Origin: Sporosarcina sp. FSL K6-1522
GTDB taxonomy: Bacteria; Bacillota; Bacilli; Bacillales_A; Planococcaceae
Direction: 5' to 3'
NCBI RefSeq assembly: GCF_038622445.1
Contig: NZ_CP152019.1
Coordinates: 2,268,501-2,332,500 of the forward strand
DNA: 64,000 nucleotides
Below the pieces are notes generated by a model. It ran no database searches, had not been told where the DNA came from, and saw nothing but the letters and a program-made list of their open reading frames with translations. Below, piece after piece: positions 33,931-43,457 of this stretch; within the stretch, counting starts at the first letter, position 1; every line of letters begins with the position of its first letter. A program made the translations under genes and the position numbers.

Positions 33931-34623
33931 ATGACGAAGATACATGTCAAAGGTGCGATTGTTAGCGATGCTCACCAACGTTTTTATGATTGGATTGGGA
34001 TTGATGCTACAAGTCCTAGTAAGGTATCAAATGCGTTGCCTAGCGATAAATCTAATGTGGATGTAGTAATCAATAGTGGTGGCGGTGATGTATTTGCCGG
34101 TAGCGAGATTTATACGACGTTACGAGATTACGAGGGGCAAGTTACCGTTAAAATCGTTGGACTCGCTGCTAGTGCTGCTAGTGTTATTGCAATGGCGGCA
34201 AGTCAAGGTAAGTTGTTGATTTCACCAACAGCCCAATTAATGATGCATAACGTGTCAACTTATGGCGGCGGTGACTATCGCGATTTTGAACATACTGCCG
34301 AAGTTTTGAAATCTGCTAACAAATCTATTGCGAATGCTTATAAAGCGCGTACAGGTAAATCAGATGAAGAACTGAAAGCGGTAATGGACAAGGAAACGTG
34401 GCTAAACGCTAATTCTGCAGTCGAGCAGGGGTTCGCTGATGAAATCATGTTCGCGGAAAAAGAAGAACTCTCACTCACTGCAAGTTTCGGCTCACCGATG
34501 TTAAGCGGCGACGCTATTGAAAAGATACTATCAATGATGGGTGAACCAGAAGAAGTTAAGCACGAAAATGTGTTACTAGCGGAAGCGAACTTCCGACTAC
34601 TTAAATTAAAGGGGATTAATTAA
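33931..34623 (+). CDS. ClpP-like prohead protease
   Basis: 230 residues, ClpP/crotonase fold. VINSGGGDVFAGSEIY, catalytic Ser in AASAASVIAMAAS, His in LMMHN, and an Asp in the following helical region. Matures the prohead by removing the capsid scaffold domain. Confidence 0.93.
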   Translation: MTKIHVKGAIVSDAHQRFYDWIGIDATSPSKVSNALPSDKSNVDVVINSGGGDVFAGSEIYTTLRDYEGQVTVKIVGLAASAASVIAMAASQGKLLISPTAQLMMHNVSTYGGGDYRDFEHTAEVLKSANKSIANAYKARTGKSDEELKAVMDKETWLNANSAVEQGFADEIMFAEKEELSLTASFGSPMLSGDAIEKILSMMGEPEEVKHENVLLAEANFRLLKLKGIN

Positions 34624-34624
34624 T

Positions 34625-35866
34625 ATGACAAAAGAACAATATTTGAAGCTACGCAACGAAATGATGGAGTCAATCACGGCGATGATTGGTGAATCTAAAG
34701 TAGACGAAGCTAACGCAAAGATGAAAGAAGTGGAAGAGTTAGACGCTAAGTTTGAAACTATCACGCTTGCGAATGCTAACTTGAAAGCATTGCAAGATAA
34801 CAAAATCGTTACTGACCTTGAAAATAAGGGTGTAAGCATTGACGGAGGTGTGCAAGTGGCGACAATCGAACCTACCAACGCTTTAACAGAAGAAAAGATT
34901 TACGAAAATGCTTGGGCAAAGCAGATGATGGGGCAGAAAATTGAAGGTGACGAATTAGAAGTATTCGATGCAGTCAATAAGAAGTTCGACAATGCTTACA
35001 CGCACACAACAGGCAACACAGGTGTGCTAATCCCAGAAACAGTTGTCGCTGGTATTTGGTCCCGTGCGGAAGAAATGTATCCACTCTTTGCAGATGCTCA
35101 GAAATTCAATGTTCGTGGGACGCTGAAAATTGCTAAACATTCTTCCATTGATGAAGGTGACGCAGCTTGGTACCCGGAAGATACGGAAACAGCTGACGAA
35201 AAGAATACATTCGGTGAATTAATTCTCGATGGACATGAACTTTCTAAGGCGGTAACAGTATCTTGGAAGTTAAAAGCAATGGCTGTTACTGACTTCATTC
35301 CATACATCATCAATGAACTTGGCGAGCGCGTAGGTGTAGCACTTGGTAAAGCGGCAGCAAGTGGTAATGGTACAACAGGTCCACACGGTGTAGAAACGGC
35401 ACTACTTGCAGAATCGTTGAAGCCACAAGTTGTAACGTATGACCCTAGTAAAGCGGCCGATCCAGTGCCATTGACTTTCAAAATGATTACGGAAGCTATT
35501 TCAAAAGTGCACTCTAGCTATCTACCAGGTGCGAAGTTCTACACGAACAATGCCACTATCTGGACGGTGCTTGCTAACTTAGTGGATACTACCGGACGTC
35601 CATACTTTATCCCAGACCCAACAGGGCAAACGGTTGGACGTATGCTTGGATTCCAAGTTGAAGCTGACGCAGGAATCACGGCTGGCCACATCGTATTCGG
35701 TAATGCAAACAAAGGTTTAATCTTCAATACTAATGAGCCATTCAGTGTTGTGACAGAAGACCACGCAAAGGCGCGTACTACTGATTATGTGGCATATGCA
35801 GTTGTTGATGGCGACGTTCTTGATACTAAGGCATTCGCGTTGATTCAAGATATTAAAACTCCATAA
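34625..35866 (+). CDS. Major capsid protein (HK97 fold)
   Basis: 413 residues. N-terminal coiled-coil delta domain (~1-75, MTKEQYLKLRNEMMESITA, ELDAKFETI) to be cleaved by the protease, then the capsid fold with TGNTGVLIPETVVAGIW, EGDAAWYPE and AYAVVDGDVLDTKAFALI near the end. Starts one base after the protease stop. Confidence 0.93.
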   Translation: MTKEQYLKLRNEMMESITAMIGESKVDEANAKMKEVEELDAKFETITLANANLKALQDNKIVTDLENKGVSIDGGVQVATIEPTNALTEEKIYENAWAKQMMGQKIEGDELEVFDAVNKKFDNAYTHTTGNTGVLIPETVVAGIWSRAEEMYPLFADAQKFNVRGTLKIAKHSSIDEGDAAWYPEDTETADEKNTFGELILDGHELSKAVTVSWKLKAMAVTDFIPYIINELGERVGVALGKAAASGNGTTGPHGVETALLAESLKPQVVTYDPSKAADPVPLTFKMITEAISKVHSSYLPGAKFYTNNATIWTVLANLVDTTGRPYFIPDPTGQTVGRMLGFQVEADAGITAGHIVFGNANKGLIFNTNEPFSVVTEDHAKARTTDYVAYAVVDGDVLDTKAFALIQDIKTP

Positions 35867-35883
35867 TTGAAAGGATGATTTAA

Positions 35884-36045
35884 TTGAAAGTGAAACGAGA
35901 TTTTAACGAGCGTTTTCAAGGTATGAAATCTTATAAAAAAGGTGATGAATATACGTTTGATAATAAAGAACGTGTAGACTACCTTGTAGAAAACGGCTAC
36001 CTTGAAGGACCTAAAAAGGAAACCAAAAAGAAAAGCGGTGAATAA
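35884..36045 (+). CDS. Small basic head-associated protein, 53 residues
   Basis: TTG start after GAAAGGATG. Encodes MKVKRDFNERFQGMKSYKKG and a Lys-rich tail. Sits between capsid and connector genes, where similar small proteins occur; function unknown. Confidence 0.55.
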   Translation: MKVKRDFNERFQGMKSYKKGDEYTFDNKERVDYLVENGYLEGPKKETKKKSGE

Positions 36046-36047
36046 AT

Positions 36048-36335
36048 ATGCTGCTAAATTCAGTTAAGAACGCAATGCGGATTGATGGAACATATCATGA
36101 CGAAGAACTAACAGAACTCATTGATACTGCTAAACTTCTGTTAAAAGAAGTCGGTGTACTAGAGGTTAAAATCATTGATGAAGATCCGTTGATTCGCAAA
36201 GCGGTTATTACCTACTGTAAGGCGAATTTTGGCATTGACGCGAGTGGAGGGGAGAAGTTTGCTGGGGCGTTTGAAGAAATGAAAAAGCTACTCTCTCTAT
36301 TAAGTTCGTACACGGAACCGGAGGCGATTGCGTGA
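36048..36335 (+). CDS. Head-tail connector (gp6-like)
   Basis: 95 residues, all-helical, with the connector pattern LLNSVKNAMRIDGTYHDEEL and ITYCKANFG. Forms the adaptor ring under the portal. Stop overlaps the next GTG. Confidence 0.85.
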   Translation: MLLNSVKNAMRIDGTYHDEELTELIDTAKLLLKEVGVLEVKIIDEDPLIRKAVITYCKANFGIDASGGEKFAGAFEEMKKLLSLLSSYTEPEAIA

Positions 36336-36658
36336 AAAATGACATGCCCCATCGTGTGGATATATTCGGCAACGTTAAGTATAAAAATGAACTTGGAGAA
36401 ACAGCCTATAAGTTTATGAAAGTTATGGATTTATGGGCATCTGTTGTTCCTCAGACAGGTAGCTTGCAGAATCAACAAGCGGAAACAATACTGACGAATG
36501 TTACGCACAAGGTGATTGTCCGTTATTCATCGGGTATGACGATTACAAAAGATATGCAGGTTCATTTCAGAGGTCATAGATTTGAAATTAAATATATCCT
36601 CAATCCTTATTTTGCAAATGAAAGCCTAGAAATCTTTTGTCAGGAGTTGATAGAATGA
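36332..36658 (+). CDS. Head closure protein
   Basis: 108 residues, GTG start. Beta-barrel head-tail adaptor family (SPP1 gp16-like): MPHRVDIFG, LWASVVPQTGSLQ, HKVIVRYSSGMT, HFRGHRFEIKYI. Four-base overlap with both neighbours. Confidence 0.85.
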   Translation: MKNDMPHRVDIFGNVKYKNELGETAYKFMKVMDLWASVVPQTGSLQNQQAETILTNVTHKVIVRYSSGMTITKDMQVHFRGHRFEIKYILNPYFANESLEIFCQELIE

Positions 36659-37080
36659 TGGATTTCGACATAAGTGGTCTGACTGAGTTGCAACGTGATT
36701 TATTGGATGTGACACAAAATAGACTTCCTCGTGAAAGCTATAAAATCATGCGGAAAGTTGGTAGCAAAGCCCGAACAGTGGTAGCCAAGGAAGCCCGCAG
36801 TAGGGTGAAAAAGAAATCAGGGAACTACCACAAGCGATTCAAGCGAGGGAAAGCATTTAAAGATCCAGATGGTCAGTTTGTTGTGCGGGTAATTAATAGC
36901 GCGCCCCACGCCCACTTGATTGAACACGGATACAGGTTGGTAAGAGGTGGCGTAGAAGTTGGTTTTGTTCCCGGAAAAAATGTAATGGAACAGGGGATAC
37001 AGAAATTCGGGAATAGTGGACAATATGAAAAAATGATTGCGGATTGGTTGGATGATCTGTTAAGGGATGGAAAGCTATGA
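36655..37080 (+). CDS. HK97 gp10-like tail completion protein
   Basis: 141 residues, basic (RVKKKSGNYHKRFKRG), with AHLIEHGYRLVRGG, the gp10-family signature. ATG at 36655 overlaps the previous stop. Confidence 0.88.
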   Translation: MMDFDISGLTELQRDLLDVTQNRLPRESYKIMRKVGSKARTVVAKEARSRVKKKSGNYHKRFKRGKAFKDPDGQFVVRVINSAPHAHLIEHGYRLVRGGVEVGFVPGKNVMEQGIQKFGNSGQYEKMIADWLDDLLRDGKL

Positions 37081-37532
37081 TCACATACAAAGATATTAAA
37101 ATTGCAGTCAACCGTCAACTCAAGAAGACGGGCATTGAAATCAATAGTAGTGATGTGGAAGAAGGCTTTAATAGACCTTCTTTTTTTGTGCAACTAGATA
37201 ATGCGAATAGAGCGGGGAATGAATCGCAAGTCGAAAAATCCCTGACCGTACGCATTTATTACTTCCCATCGGATCGCTATGAATACGCCATTGAAGTATT
37301 GGAAATGCAGGAAACATTAGAAGAGTTGTTTGATTTAAAGCTAGGAGTAAAAGATCGCTATTTAAATGTGGACGAACTCACAACGTTTATGAATGACGGC
37401 GTGTTGAATTGTTCGTTCGACATGGAATTTTCTACGGCTCGTGATTTGGAATGGGTGACTGAAGACCAGAAGGACTTCTTGGATAAACACCCGACAGAAC
37501 TAATGGAAGAACTAGATTTTGAAAAGGAGTGA
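37077..37532 (+). CDS. Tail terminator-like protein (DUF6838 type)
   Basis: 151 residues. Motifs RPSFFVQLDNANRAG and RIYYFPSDRYEYAIE match the small proteins just before the tail sheath in PBSX-type phages. Probably caps the tail at the head end. Confidence 0.78.
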   Translation: MITYKDIKIAVNRQLKKTGIEINSSDVEEGFNRPSFFVQLDNANRAGNESQVEKSLTVRIYYFPSDRYEYAIEVLEMQETLEELFDLKLGVKDRYLNVDELTTFMNDGVLNCSFDMEFSTARDLEWVTEDQKDFLDKHPTELMEELDFEKE

Positions 37533-37538
37533 TTTAGT

Positions 37539-38597
37539 TTGGGGCTACCAAAAATCAATATTAATTTCTTCGGAAAATTAAAAGGTAAACCAAAACGTTC
37601 GTCTGCAGGAATTGTTGCGTTGATTTTAAAGGATGACACGCAAACCGGAGATACGTTTGTTTATAAGCCTGATGAAAAAATTGAGGGCTGGACGACCGAT
37701 AACGTAAATTCCATTACACAATCGTTGGCAGGTGGAGCTAGCAAGGTAATTGTTGAGCGTGTCGGAACAACGCCCGCAGATTACAAGGAAGCACTTGGAA
37801 GATTAAGGAATAAACGCTTCGATTATCTAGCAATTCCAGGCATTCAAGATGCGGAAACGCAGGAAATTGTTGAGTGGATTAAAGCGAGACGCAAAAAAGA
37901 CAGGAAGAGATTTAAAGCGGTGTTACCGAATACGGCAGCCAATCACGAATCAATTATTGATTTTACTGCGGAAGAAATAAAAATTGGAGATAAAGACTAC
38001 ACAACAGCTGCATACACGGCGCGAATTGCAGGAGTGTTAGCTGGATTGCCATTTAACCGTTCGTCCACTTATTTTGTGCTTGACGAAGTGACGGCCGTCA
38101 AAGAAATTGACGATCCAGATGCAGCAGTAGATAACGGTGAATTGATTCTTATTAATGACGGGGAAAAAATAAAAATCGGTCGTGGCGTGAACAGCCTTAA
38201 AACGATTACACCAGAAGACGAGAAAAACGAAGAATTTAAGTCAATCCGTGTGGTCGAAATTCTGGATATGATTCACGACGAAATCTATGACAATTTCAAT
38301 GACAACTATATCGGTAAAGTGCCGAACATCTATGATAATCAAGTGCTGTTCTTGAATGAAATCAATCGGGGCTTCACCGAATTGGAAGGATTGGAATTGC
38401 TCGATCCCAACGCCGAAAATGCGGCATGGGTTGATGTCGATTCGCAACGTGTGGCATGGGATTCAGCAGGCGTGGATATAAGTGACTGGGACGATGACAA
38501 AGTAAAAGAAAGTGCGTTTAAACGTCATGTGTTCCTAGCAGGCAAGGTCCGTGTGGTTGACACCATTGAGGATCTTGACTTTAATATCGAAATTTAA
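37539..38597 (+). CDS. Contractile tail sheath protein (XkdK-like)
   Basis: 352 residues, TTG start. GLPKININFFGKLKGKPKRS at the N-terminus, sheath-type GGASKVIVERVG and C-terminal VDTIEDLDFNIEI. Its presence makes this a myovirus. Shorter than B. subtilis XkdK, as in several related prophages. Confidence 0.93.
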   Translation: MGLPKININFFGKLKGKPKRSSAGIVALILKDDTQTGDTFVYKPDEKIEGWTTDNVNSITQSLAGGASKVIVERVGTTPADYKEALGRLRNKRFDYLAIPGIQDAETQEIVEWIKARRKKDRKRFKAVLPNTAANHESIIDFTAEEIKIGDKDYTTAAYTARIAGVLAGLPFNRSSTYFVLDEVTAVKEIDDPDAAVDNGELILINDGEKIKIGRGVNSLKTITPEDEKNEEFKSIRVVEILDMIHDEIYDNFNDNYIGKVPNIYDNQVLFLNEINRGFTELEGLELLDPNAENAAWVDVDSQRVAWDSAGVDISDWDDDKVKESAFKRHVFLAGKVRVVDTIEDLDFNIEI

Positions 38598-38610
38598 GGA
38601 GGTTACGTGA

Positions 38611-39045
38611 ATGAGTAAAATTCGTGCGAATAAGCAGGTCAATGGAACTTTTGGAGCTGTATGGGTAAATAATGACAAATGGCTCGACATTGAAGAGTTT
38701 GAAGCGAAAGTGAACGTGGACTACGAAGATGTCAACATGGCAGAAGACTTGGCCACTCACAAGAAGATGATAGGGTGGAATGGCGAGGGCTCTATGACTG
38801 TAAAGAAAGTATATAGTCGTGGTGCTGCACTTTTAGCAGAAGCGATTAAAAAGGGTATCGTCCCCGAAATTAGCATTGTGGGAAAGCTCGCTGATCCAGA
38901 CGCTTTTGGCTCGGAACGTGTGGCTCTCAATGAAGTCACATTTAATGAAGCTACGTTGATGAAATTTGAACAAAAAACGACTATGACGGAAGAGTTATCA
39001 TTTAACTTTGCCGATTACGACATGATTGATTTAATCACACCATAA
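38611..39045 (+). CDS. Tail tube protein (XkdM-like)
   Basis: 144 residues. Starts SKIRANKQVNGTFGAVWVN; DUF2001/XkdM fold with GEGSMTVKKVYSRG. Forms the inner tube inside the sheath. Confidence 0.93.
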   Translation: MSKIRANKQVNGTFGAVWVNNDKWLDIEEFEAKVNVDYEDVNMAEDLATHKKMIGWNGEGSMTVKKVYSRGAALLAEAIKKGIVPEISIVGKLADPDAFGSERVALNEVTFNEATLMKFEQKTTMTEELSFNFADYDMIDLITP

Positions 39046-39059
39046 AGGGGATATTACGC

Positions 39060-39446
39060 ATGAAAAAAAAATTAACTTTGACCGATTTGATTAAAGATAA
39101 AGAAAAGATTCAACCAAAAGAAAATGTTACAAAAGAACTTCTTGTAGATCGTTTAGGTTCTACGATTACCATTCGTCGCGCTGAACGATCGCTAGTGATG
39201 GATACTATCGAGTTATCGACTGATGCCAGTTTCGAAGGGAATCCGGATGAGTATTTTATTTATAACATCATTACTGAACCGAACCTAAGAGACGCTGATT
39301 TGCAAAAAGCATATGGCTGTGTAGAACCCACCGATATCATTTCGAAGATTCTAGAAATCGGTGAAATTACTAGTATCGCTCAAGAAGGTATGCTTCTTGC
39401 GGGATATAACGCAAAAGTCACCCCGGTGGATGATTTAAAAAACTAA
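39060..39446 (+). CDS. Tail assembly chaperone (XkdN-like), zero-frame product
   Basis: 128 residues. XkdN family: KLTLTDLIKDKEKI, GSTITIRRAERSLVMD, CVEPTDIISKI. Helps tape measure and tube assembly. The gene ends in A-AAA-AAC (39437-39443) followed by TAA, which allows a -1 frameshift into the downstream frame. Confidence 0.9.
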   Translation: MKKKLTLTDLIKDKEKIQPKENVTKELLVDRLGSTITIRRAERSLVMDTIELSTDASFEGNPDEYFIYNIITEPNLRDADLQKAYGCVEPTDIISKILEIGEITSIAQEGMLLAGYNAKVTPVDDLKN

Positions 39447-39607
39447 TCAAAAGTGATGATGATTTTTATTTTCTTCATCACTACATTCATAAAGGACATT
39501 CAATGGATTATCTATTGGATTTACCGATTGTCGAAAAGATGTTCATGCAAGCAAGCATGGATTTACACTTTGAAGAAGAGAAGGCTAAATGGGATTCTAC
39601 CCAATAG
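39437..39607 (+). CDS. -1 frameshift extension of the tail chaperone
   Basis: After slippage on A-AAA-AAC, the -1 frame runs from 39443 to TAG at 39605-39607, adding 54 residues (begins LIKSDDDFYFLHHYIHKG). The fused protein would be 182 residues, equivalent to lambda gpGT. There is no ribosome site for independent initiation; the only ATG in the region is at 39504. Confidence 0.82.
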   Translation, partial: KKLIKSDDDFYFLHHYIHKGHSMDYLLDLPIVEKMFMQASMDLHFEEEKAKWDSTQ

Positions 39608-39642
39608 CTTTCTCTTTTTTGTATGAAGGCGGTGAGAAATGA

Positions 39643-41637
39643 ATGGCTGGAAATCGTGTCATATCCGCTGTATTAAGGCTAAATAGTAGCAACTTCAATA
39701 GCGGGATGTCCGATGTAGAGCGGAACATCCGACGAACGGGCAATCAAATTGGTCGATTTAAAAATTCCGCTGTTTCAAACTTCTCATCTGTTGCCAAAGG
39801 GGTTGTAGGAATGGCGGCGGCTTTCATGGGGGTCAACGCAATTAAGGATCTTGGTGTAAGCATGGTTGAAAGTGCAGCATCAGCCCAGGCGATGTCAGCG
39901 CAGTTTGAACAAGTATTCGAAGGCATGGAATCAGCAGCGGAAAGTAGTTTAGCTAAAGTATCGAATGAAACGAACATGCTATCCGATAGATTGAAAGGTA
40001 GTTTCTTAGGAATGGCGGCGTTTGCTAAAACGACAGGAATGGACACGGCCGGAGCATTAGAGTTGACTGAACGAGCAACGTTGGCCGCAGCAGATAGTTC
40101 GGCATTTTATGACAGGTCCATTGAGGATGTATCCGAGAGTTTGCAATCGTTTTTAAAGGGGAATTACGCAAACGATGCGGCATTGGGTATTTCGGCCACT
40201 GAAACAACCAGGAATGCAACGGCAAATAAATTGTACGGTAAATCATTCAAGAAGCTGAGTGAAGAACAAAAGCAATTAACACTATTGCAAATGGTTGAGG
40301 ATGGAAACAAGTTGTCCGGCGCGTTGGGACAAGCGGCGCGCGAAGGTGATGGATTCGAGAACGTGATGGGAAACTTGCGTTCTTCGTGGGATACATTAAA
40401 AGGGAATCTAGGTGTACCAATACTCGGTCCAGTCGTAAAAGGAATGCAAAGCCTAACGAAGTGGATTGGAAATGTCGATGCGGATAAAATTACTGGCGGA
40501 TTCAGTCGATTTGGAAATATTGCAAAAGGTGCATTTGACTCTATTAAACCTGGACTTGCTTGGGTGAAGGATACCGCTCTACCCGGTGTCAGGAATAAAG
40601 TAGTAGAGATGTATACAGCAGCACAACCAGGACTTAATTGGATGAAAGATGTTGCATTCCCCGGCATTGTGGAGGGCATCGGATTTGCCGTTGATAAAGC
40701 TACGGAAATGTATAACTTCATCAAAGACAACTGGTCATTAATTGGACCAGTTGTCGCTGGAGTAGCCGCAACAATAGCAGCATTTAAGATTGGGATAGTT
40801 GCTGTAACTGCTGCGACAACAATTTGGAAAGGTGTAACCGTGGGTGTGCAGATTGCCACAGCATTACTAAATGGCACACTGCTCATATCTCCACTCGGTT
40901 GGGTAGCGCTTGCTATTGGTGCTGTCGTTGCCGTAGGAATCCTTCTGTGGCAGAACTGGGACACGATAAAACTTAAAGCGGGCGAGTTATGGGAAGTCAT
41001 TAAAGAGAAATGGACAGCCTTGCAGACTTGGACCTCAGAAGTTTGGGAGGGCGTTAAAACAGGGATCAGTGAAGCGATGTCGGCGGCAGGAACAGCGGTA
41101 TCGAATTTCTTTAGTCCACTGACATCTTTCTTGGATTCAGCTAAAGAAAAGTGGGATGGCCTAGTGGGGGCATTCAAGAATTTTAAAATGCCAACGATTA
41201 AAATGCCGAGTATGCCTAATTGGATGAAATCTGGTGGGGGTGGAGGAGTAGACGGTTCCCACGCAAGTGGATTGAATCGCGTACCATACGATGGTTATGT
41301 CGCGGAACTCCATAAAGATGAAATGGTTGTACCAGCTACGCAGTCTCGCAATTTACGAAAGCAAGGATTATCAATCGATAATATTGATCAAGGTATACCA
41401 AGCGTGAGGGGTAGTGCTCAAACTAGCACAACAACACAATACACGTATCAAACGACAGATGTTTCAACACCTACAGGTTTAGCGCAATTGATTCAAGCGT
41501 TATCAGAGTTGATTCAGCTAATTAAAAATATGCCGAAGGGTGATGTCGTTATCAAAATTGATGGGTATAACAAGTCCGTCAATGAAATTGTAAACGAATT
41601 GATACCACTGCTTAAATTACGTTTAGCAAACATGTGA
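39643..41637 (+). CDS. Tape measure protein
   Basis: 664 residues. Coiled-coil N-terminus, TP901/phage-tape-measure domain (AMSAQFEQVFEGMESAAESS, GLEL-like AGALELTERATLAAADSS), a hydrophobic middle (~365-430, several membrane-like segments) and a Gly-rich linker. Sets tail length: ~660 residues at 1.5 Å each suggests a tail near 100 nm (inference). About half as long as PBSX XkdO. Confidence 0.92.
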   Translation: MAGNRVISAVLRLNSSNFNSGMSDVERNIRRTGNQIGRFKNSAVSNFSSVAKGVVGMAAAFMGVNAIKDLGVSMVESAASAQAMSAQFEQVFEGMESAAESSLAKVSNETNMLSDRLKGSFLGMAAFAKTTGMDTAGALELTERATLAAADSSAFYDRSIEDVSESLQSFLKGNYANDAALGISATETTRNATANKLYGKSFKKLSEEQKQLTLLQMVEDGNKLSGALGQAAREGDGFENVMGNLRSSWDTLKGNLGVPILGPVVKGMQSLTKWIGNVDADKITGGFSRFGNIAKGAFDSIKPGLAWVKDTALPGVRNKVVEMYTAAQPGLNWMKDVAFPGIVEGIGFAVDKATEMYNFIKDNWSLIGPVVAGVAATIAAFKIGIVAVTAATTIWKGVTVGVQIATALLNGTLLISPLGWVALAIGAVVAVGILLWQNWDTIKLKAGELWEVIKEKWTALQTWTSEVWEGVKTGISEAMSAAGTAVSNFFSPLTSFLDSAKEKWDGLVGAFKNFKMPTIKMPSMPNWMKSGGGGGVDGSHASGLNRVPYDGYVAELHKDEMVVPATQSRNLRKQGLSIDNIDQGIPSVRGSAQTSTTTQYTYQTTDVSTPTGLAQLIQALSELIQLIKNMPKGDVVIKIDGYNKSVNEIVNELIPLLKLRLANM

Positions 41638-41646
41638 GGAGGTTGA

Positions 41647-42078
41647 ATGATGGACATATTTCTTAGTGTGAATAATAGAGCTGAAGTCATTCAGCTTCCT
41701 ATTGTTCCGTCTGAATTTAAGATTTCTAGTCCAGTAAATAATGAAAATTTCACTACAATCAATCAGGGCGATATAAAGCTTTTCGGCGAACGTGGCTTGA
41801 AGTCACTTGTGATTGCTTCATTTTTTCCTCATCATGATAAGCATTACCCGTTTGCAAGGGGTGAGAATCGATTACGGTGGGACTATGTGAAAATCATAGA
41901 AAGTTGGCGTGATAGAAAGCTACGTGTCCGCTTGATTGCAACAGGAGCACCGATTAATATCGTAATGACTATTGATGACTTTGAATATGGCTATCAAGAT
42001 GGATCTGGTGACATTTACTACACTTTGACGCTTTCCGAATTTAAAATGATTCAGCTGAAAACGAAGAAGGTGAGATGA
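41647..42078 (+). CDS. Baseplate protein, XkdP-like without LysM
   Basis: 143 residues. Begins MMDIFLSVNNRAEVIQLPIV; contains FKISSPVNNENFTTINQGDI and GDIYYTLTLSEFKMI, matching the N-terminal part of XkdP. The usual C-terminal LysM domain is missing. ATGA overlap with the next gene. Confidence 0.8.
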   Translation: MMDIFLSVNNRAEVIQLPIVPSEFKISSPVNNENFTTINQGDIKLFGERGLKSLVIASFFPHHDKHYPFARGENRLRWDYVKIIESWRDRKLRVRLIATGAPINIVMTIDDFEYGYQDGSGDIYYTLTLSEFKMIQLKTKKVR

Positions 42079-43055
42079 TGGCGCACGAATTGTGGGTTGT
42101 GAAAGGCGCTACTATGACGAATATCACACCTTTGATTGGTACTATATCAAGAAGAAGCAATAAAGATGAACTAGGTGAAGAAATCACGTTTGATATTGCT
42201 TTCAATGATGTTAAGCACTTCCCGAAAAACCCTTGTGAAATTGGCGATATGGTTGTATTGAAGAATGCCAATTATGAAATAACTAGGGCACTCATTGTAG
42301 ACGAAGACAGAAGCGGAATTAGTCCAATTGGATATACAGCATTCGATTTTGCGTTCTACTTAAATAAATCATCATCCATTTATCAATTTAGAAAAATGCG
42401 TGCCGATCAATGTATAAGAAAAGTTGTAAATGACTTTGGTGTACCAATTGGAAATATTGTTTCCATGCCAGTTGGGATCGATAAGATTTTCCCGGACGAT
42501 GCACCAAGCGATATTATTAAAGAAATTATAGAGTTTGTCGAACAAAAACTTGGCGTAAAATATCTTATGGAAATGCGGCAAGGGAAGCTATTCATTGAGC
42601 GACAAGGTGATTTAGTCATTAAAGCTATGTTTAAACCATTTCCAGATGCATTTCTGATGGATGCCACCAACGCTATTGCTAGCCCATCTCGCAAGCGGAG
42701 TATTGCTGACATGGTTAACTCAATTCAAGTAGTTGGCAACGATGACAAGTTAGTTTTAACTCGTGATGATACTGCGATGGTTAACAAATACGGGAAACTA
42801 CAAAAAGTCGTACAGTTGGATCAAGATGAAAAACGTTCTGCTGCTGAGATTGCCCGCAATGAATTAAAGGAACTATCAAAAGTATCGGAAGAAGTTAGCA
42901 TCGAACTACTAGGTGATGATAGTGTTCGAGCCGGGCGGTTATTGGTAGTAAACGAGCCGGTAACTGGAATCAAGGGAACGTATTTAATCAATGACGTGAG
43001 CCACACGATTAGTGGCGGAATCCACAAAATGAGTCTAGGACTGGGGGCAAGATAA
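42075..43055 (+). CDS. Baseplate hub protein (XkdQ-like)
   Basis: 326 residues. Hub fold (gp27/gpD-like) with ELGEEITFDIAFNDVKHFP, DRSGISPIGYTAFDFAFYLN and an SAAEIARNELKELSKVSEEV helix near the end. Shares base 43055 with xkdR. Confidence 0.88.
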   Translation: MMAHELWVVKGATMTNITPLIGTISRRSNKDELGEEITFDIAFNDVKHFPKNPCEIGDMVVLKNANYEITRALIVDEDRSGISPIGYTAFDFAFYLNKSSSIYQFRKMRADQCIRKVVNDFGVPIGNIVSMPVGIDKIFPDDAPSDIIKEIIEFVEQKLGVKYLMEMRQGKLFIERQGDLVIKAMFKPFPDAFLMDATNAIASPSRKRSIADMVNSIQVVGNDDKLVLTRDDTAMVNKYGKLQKVVQLDQDEKRSAAEIARNELKELSKVSEEVSIELLGDDSVRAGRLLVVNEPVTGIKGTYLINDVSHTISGGIHKMSLGLGAR

Positions 43056-43456
43056 TGGCAAATGACGGACTGACAGAACTGGCAATAATGCTTAAAGATC
43101 GTGACAAAAAAACACCATTATCCATCACTACCGGTACAGTTGTATCCCCACCACCAAAACCATTAATAGCATTGGGCGACGTCATATCACTTGATGGTAG
43201 CAGGTTGATTTTTTCGTCCCATCTGCTTAATGGATATGAGCGCAGAATCAAGTTTAAAGAAACTGATTGGGGCGAAACGACAACGGTAAACGATGGTGGT
43301 CAAGGCGCTAGTAATCACAAGCATTACGTCAACTTAACCAATGAGGATGCGCTTATCGAATGGACTGATACGCTTGTTAAGGGTGATGAAGTGATTCTTG
43401 TTCCAGTTTCAGACGGCCAGCTTTATTACGTAATTGACAAGGCGGTGAGGTTCTGA
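43055..43456 (+). CDS. XkdR-like baseplate protein (DUF2577)
   Basis: 133 residues. NDGLTELAIMLKDRDKK start, OB-like beta pattern, and KGDEVILVPVSDGQLYYVID end typical of DUF2577. Confidence 0.85.
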   Translation: MANDGLTELAIMLKDRDKKTPLSITTGTVVSPPPKPLIALGDVISLDGSRLIFSSHLLNGYERRIKFKETDWGETTTVNDGGQGASNHKHYVNLTNEDALIEWTDTLVKGDEVILVPVSDGQLYYVIDKAVRF

Positions 43457-43457
43457 A

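Noticed and set aside
40164..41177. A 337-codon minus-strand frame
   Set aside because: Lies entirely within the tape measure gene, is rich in Ser/Pro/Ala as expected for an antisense shadow, and has no ribosome site.
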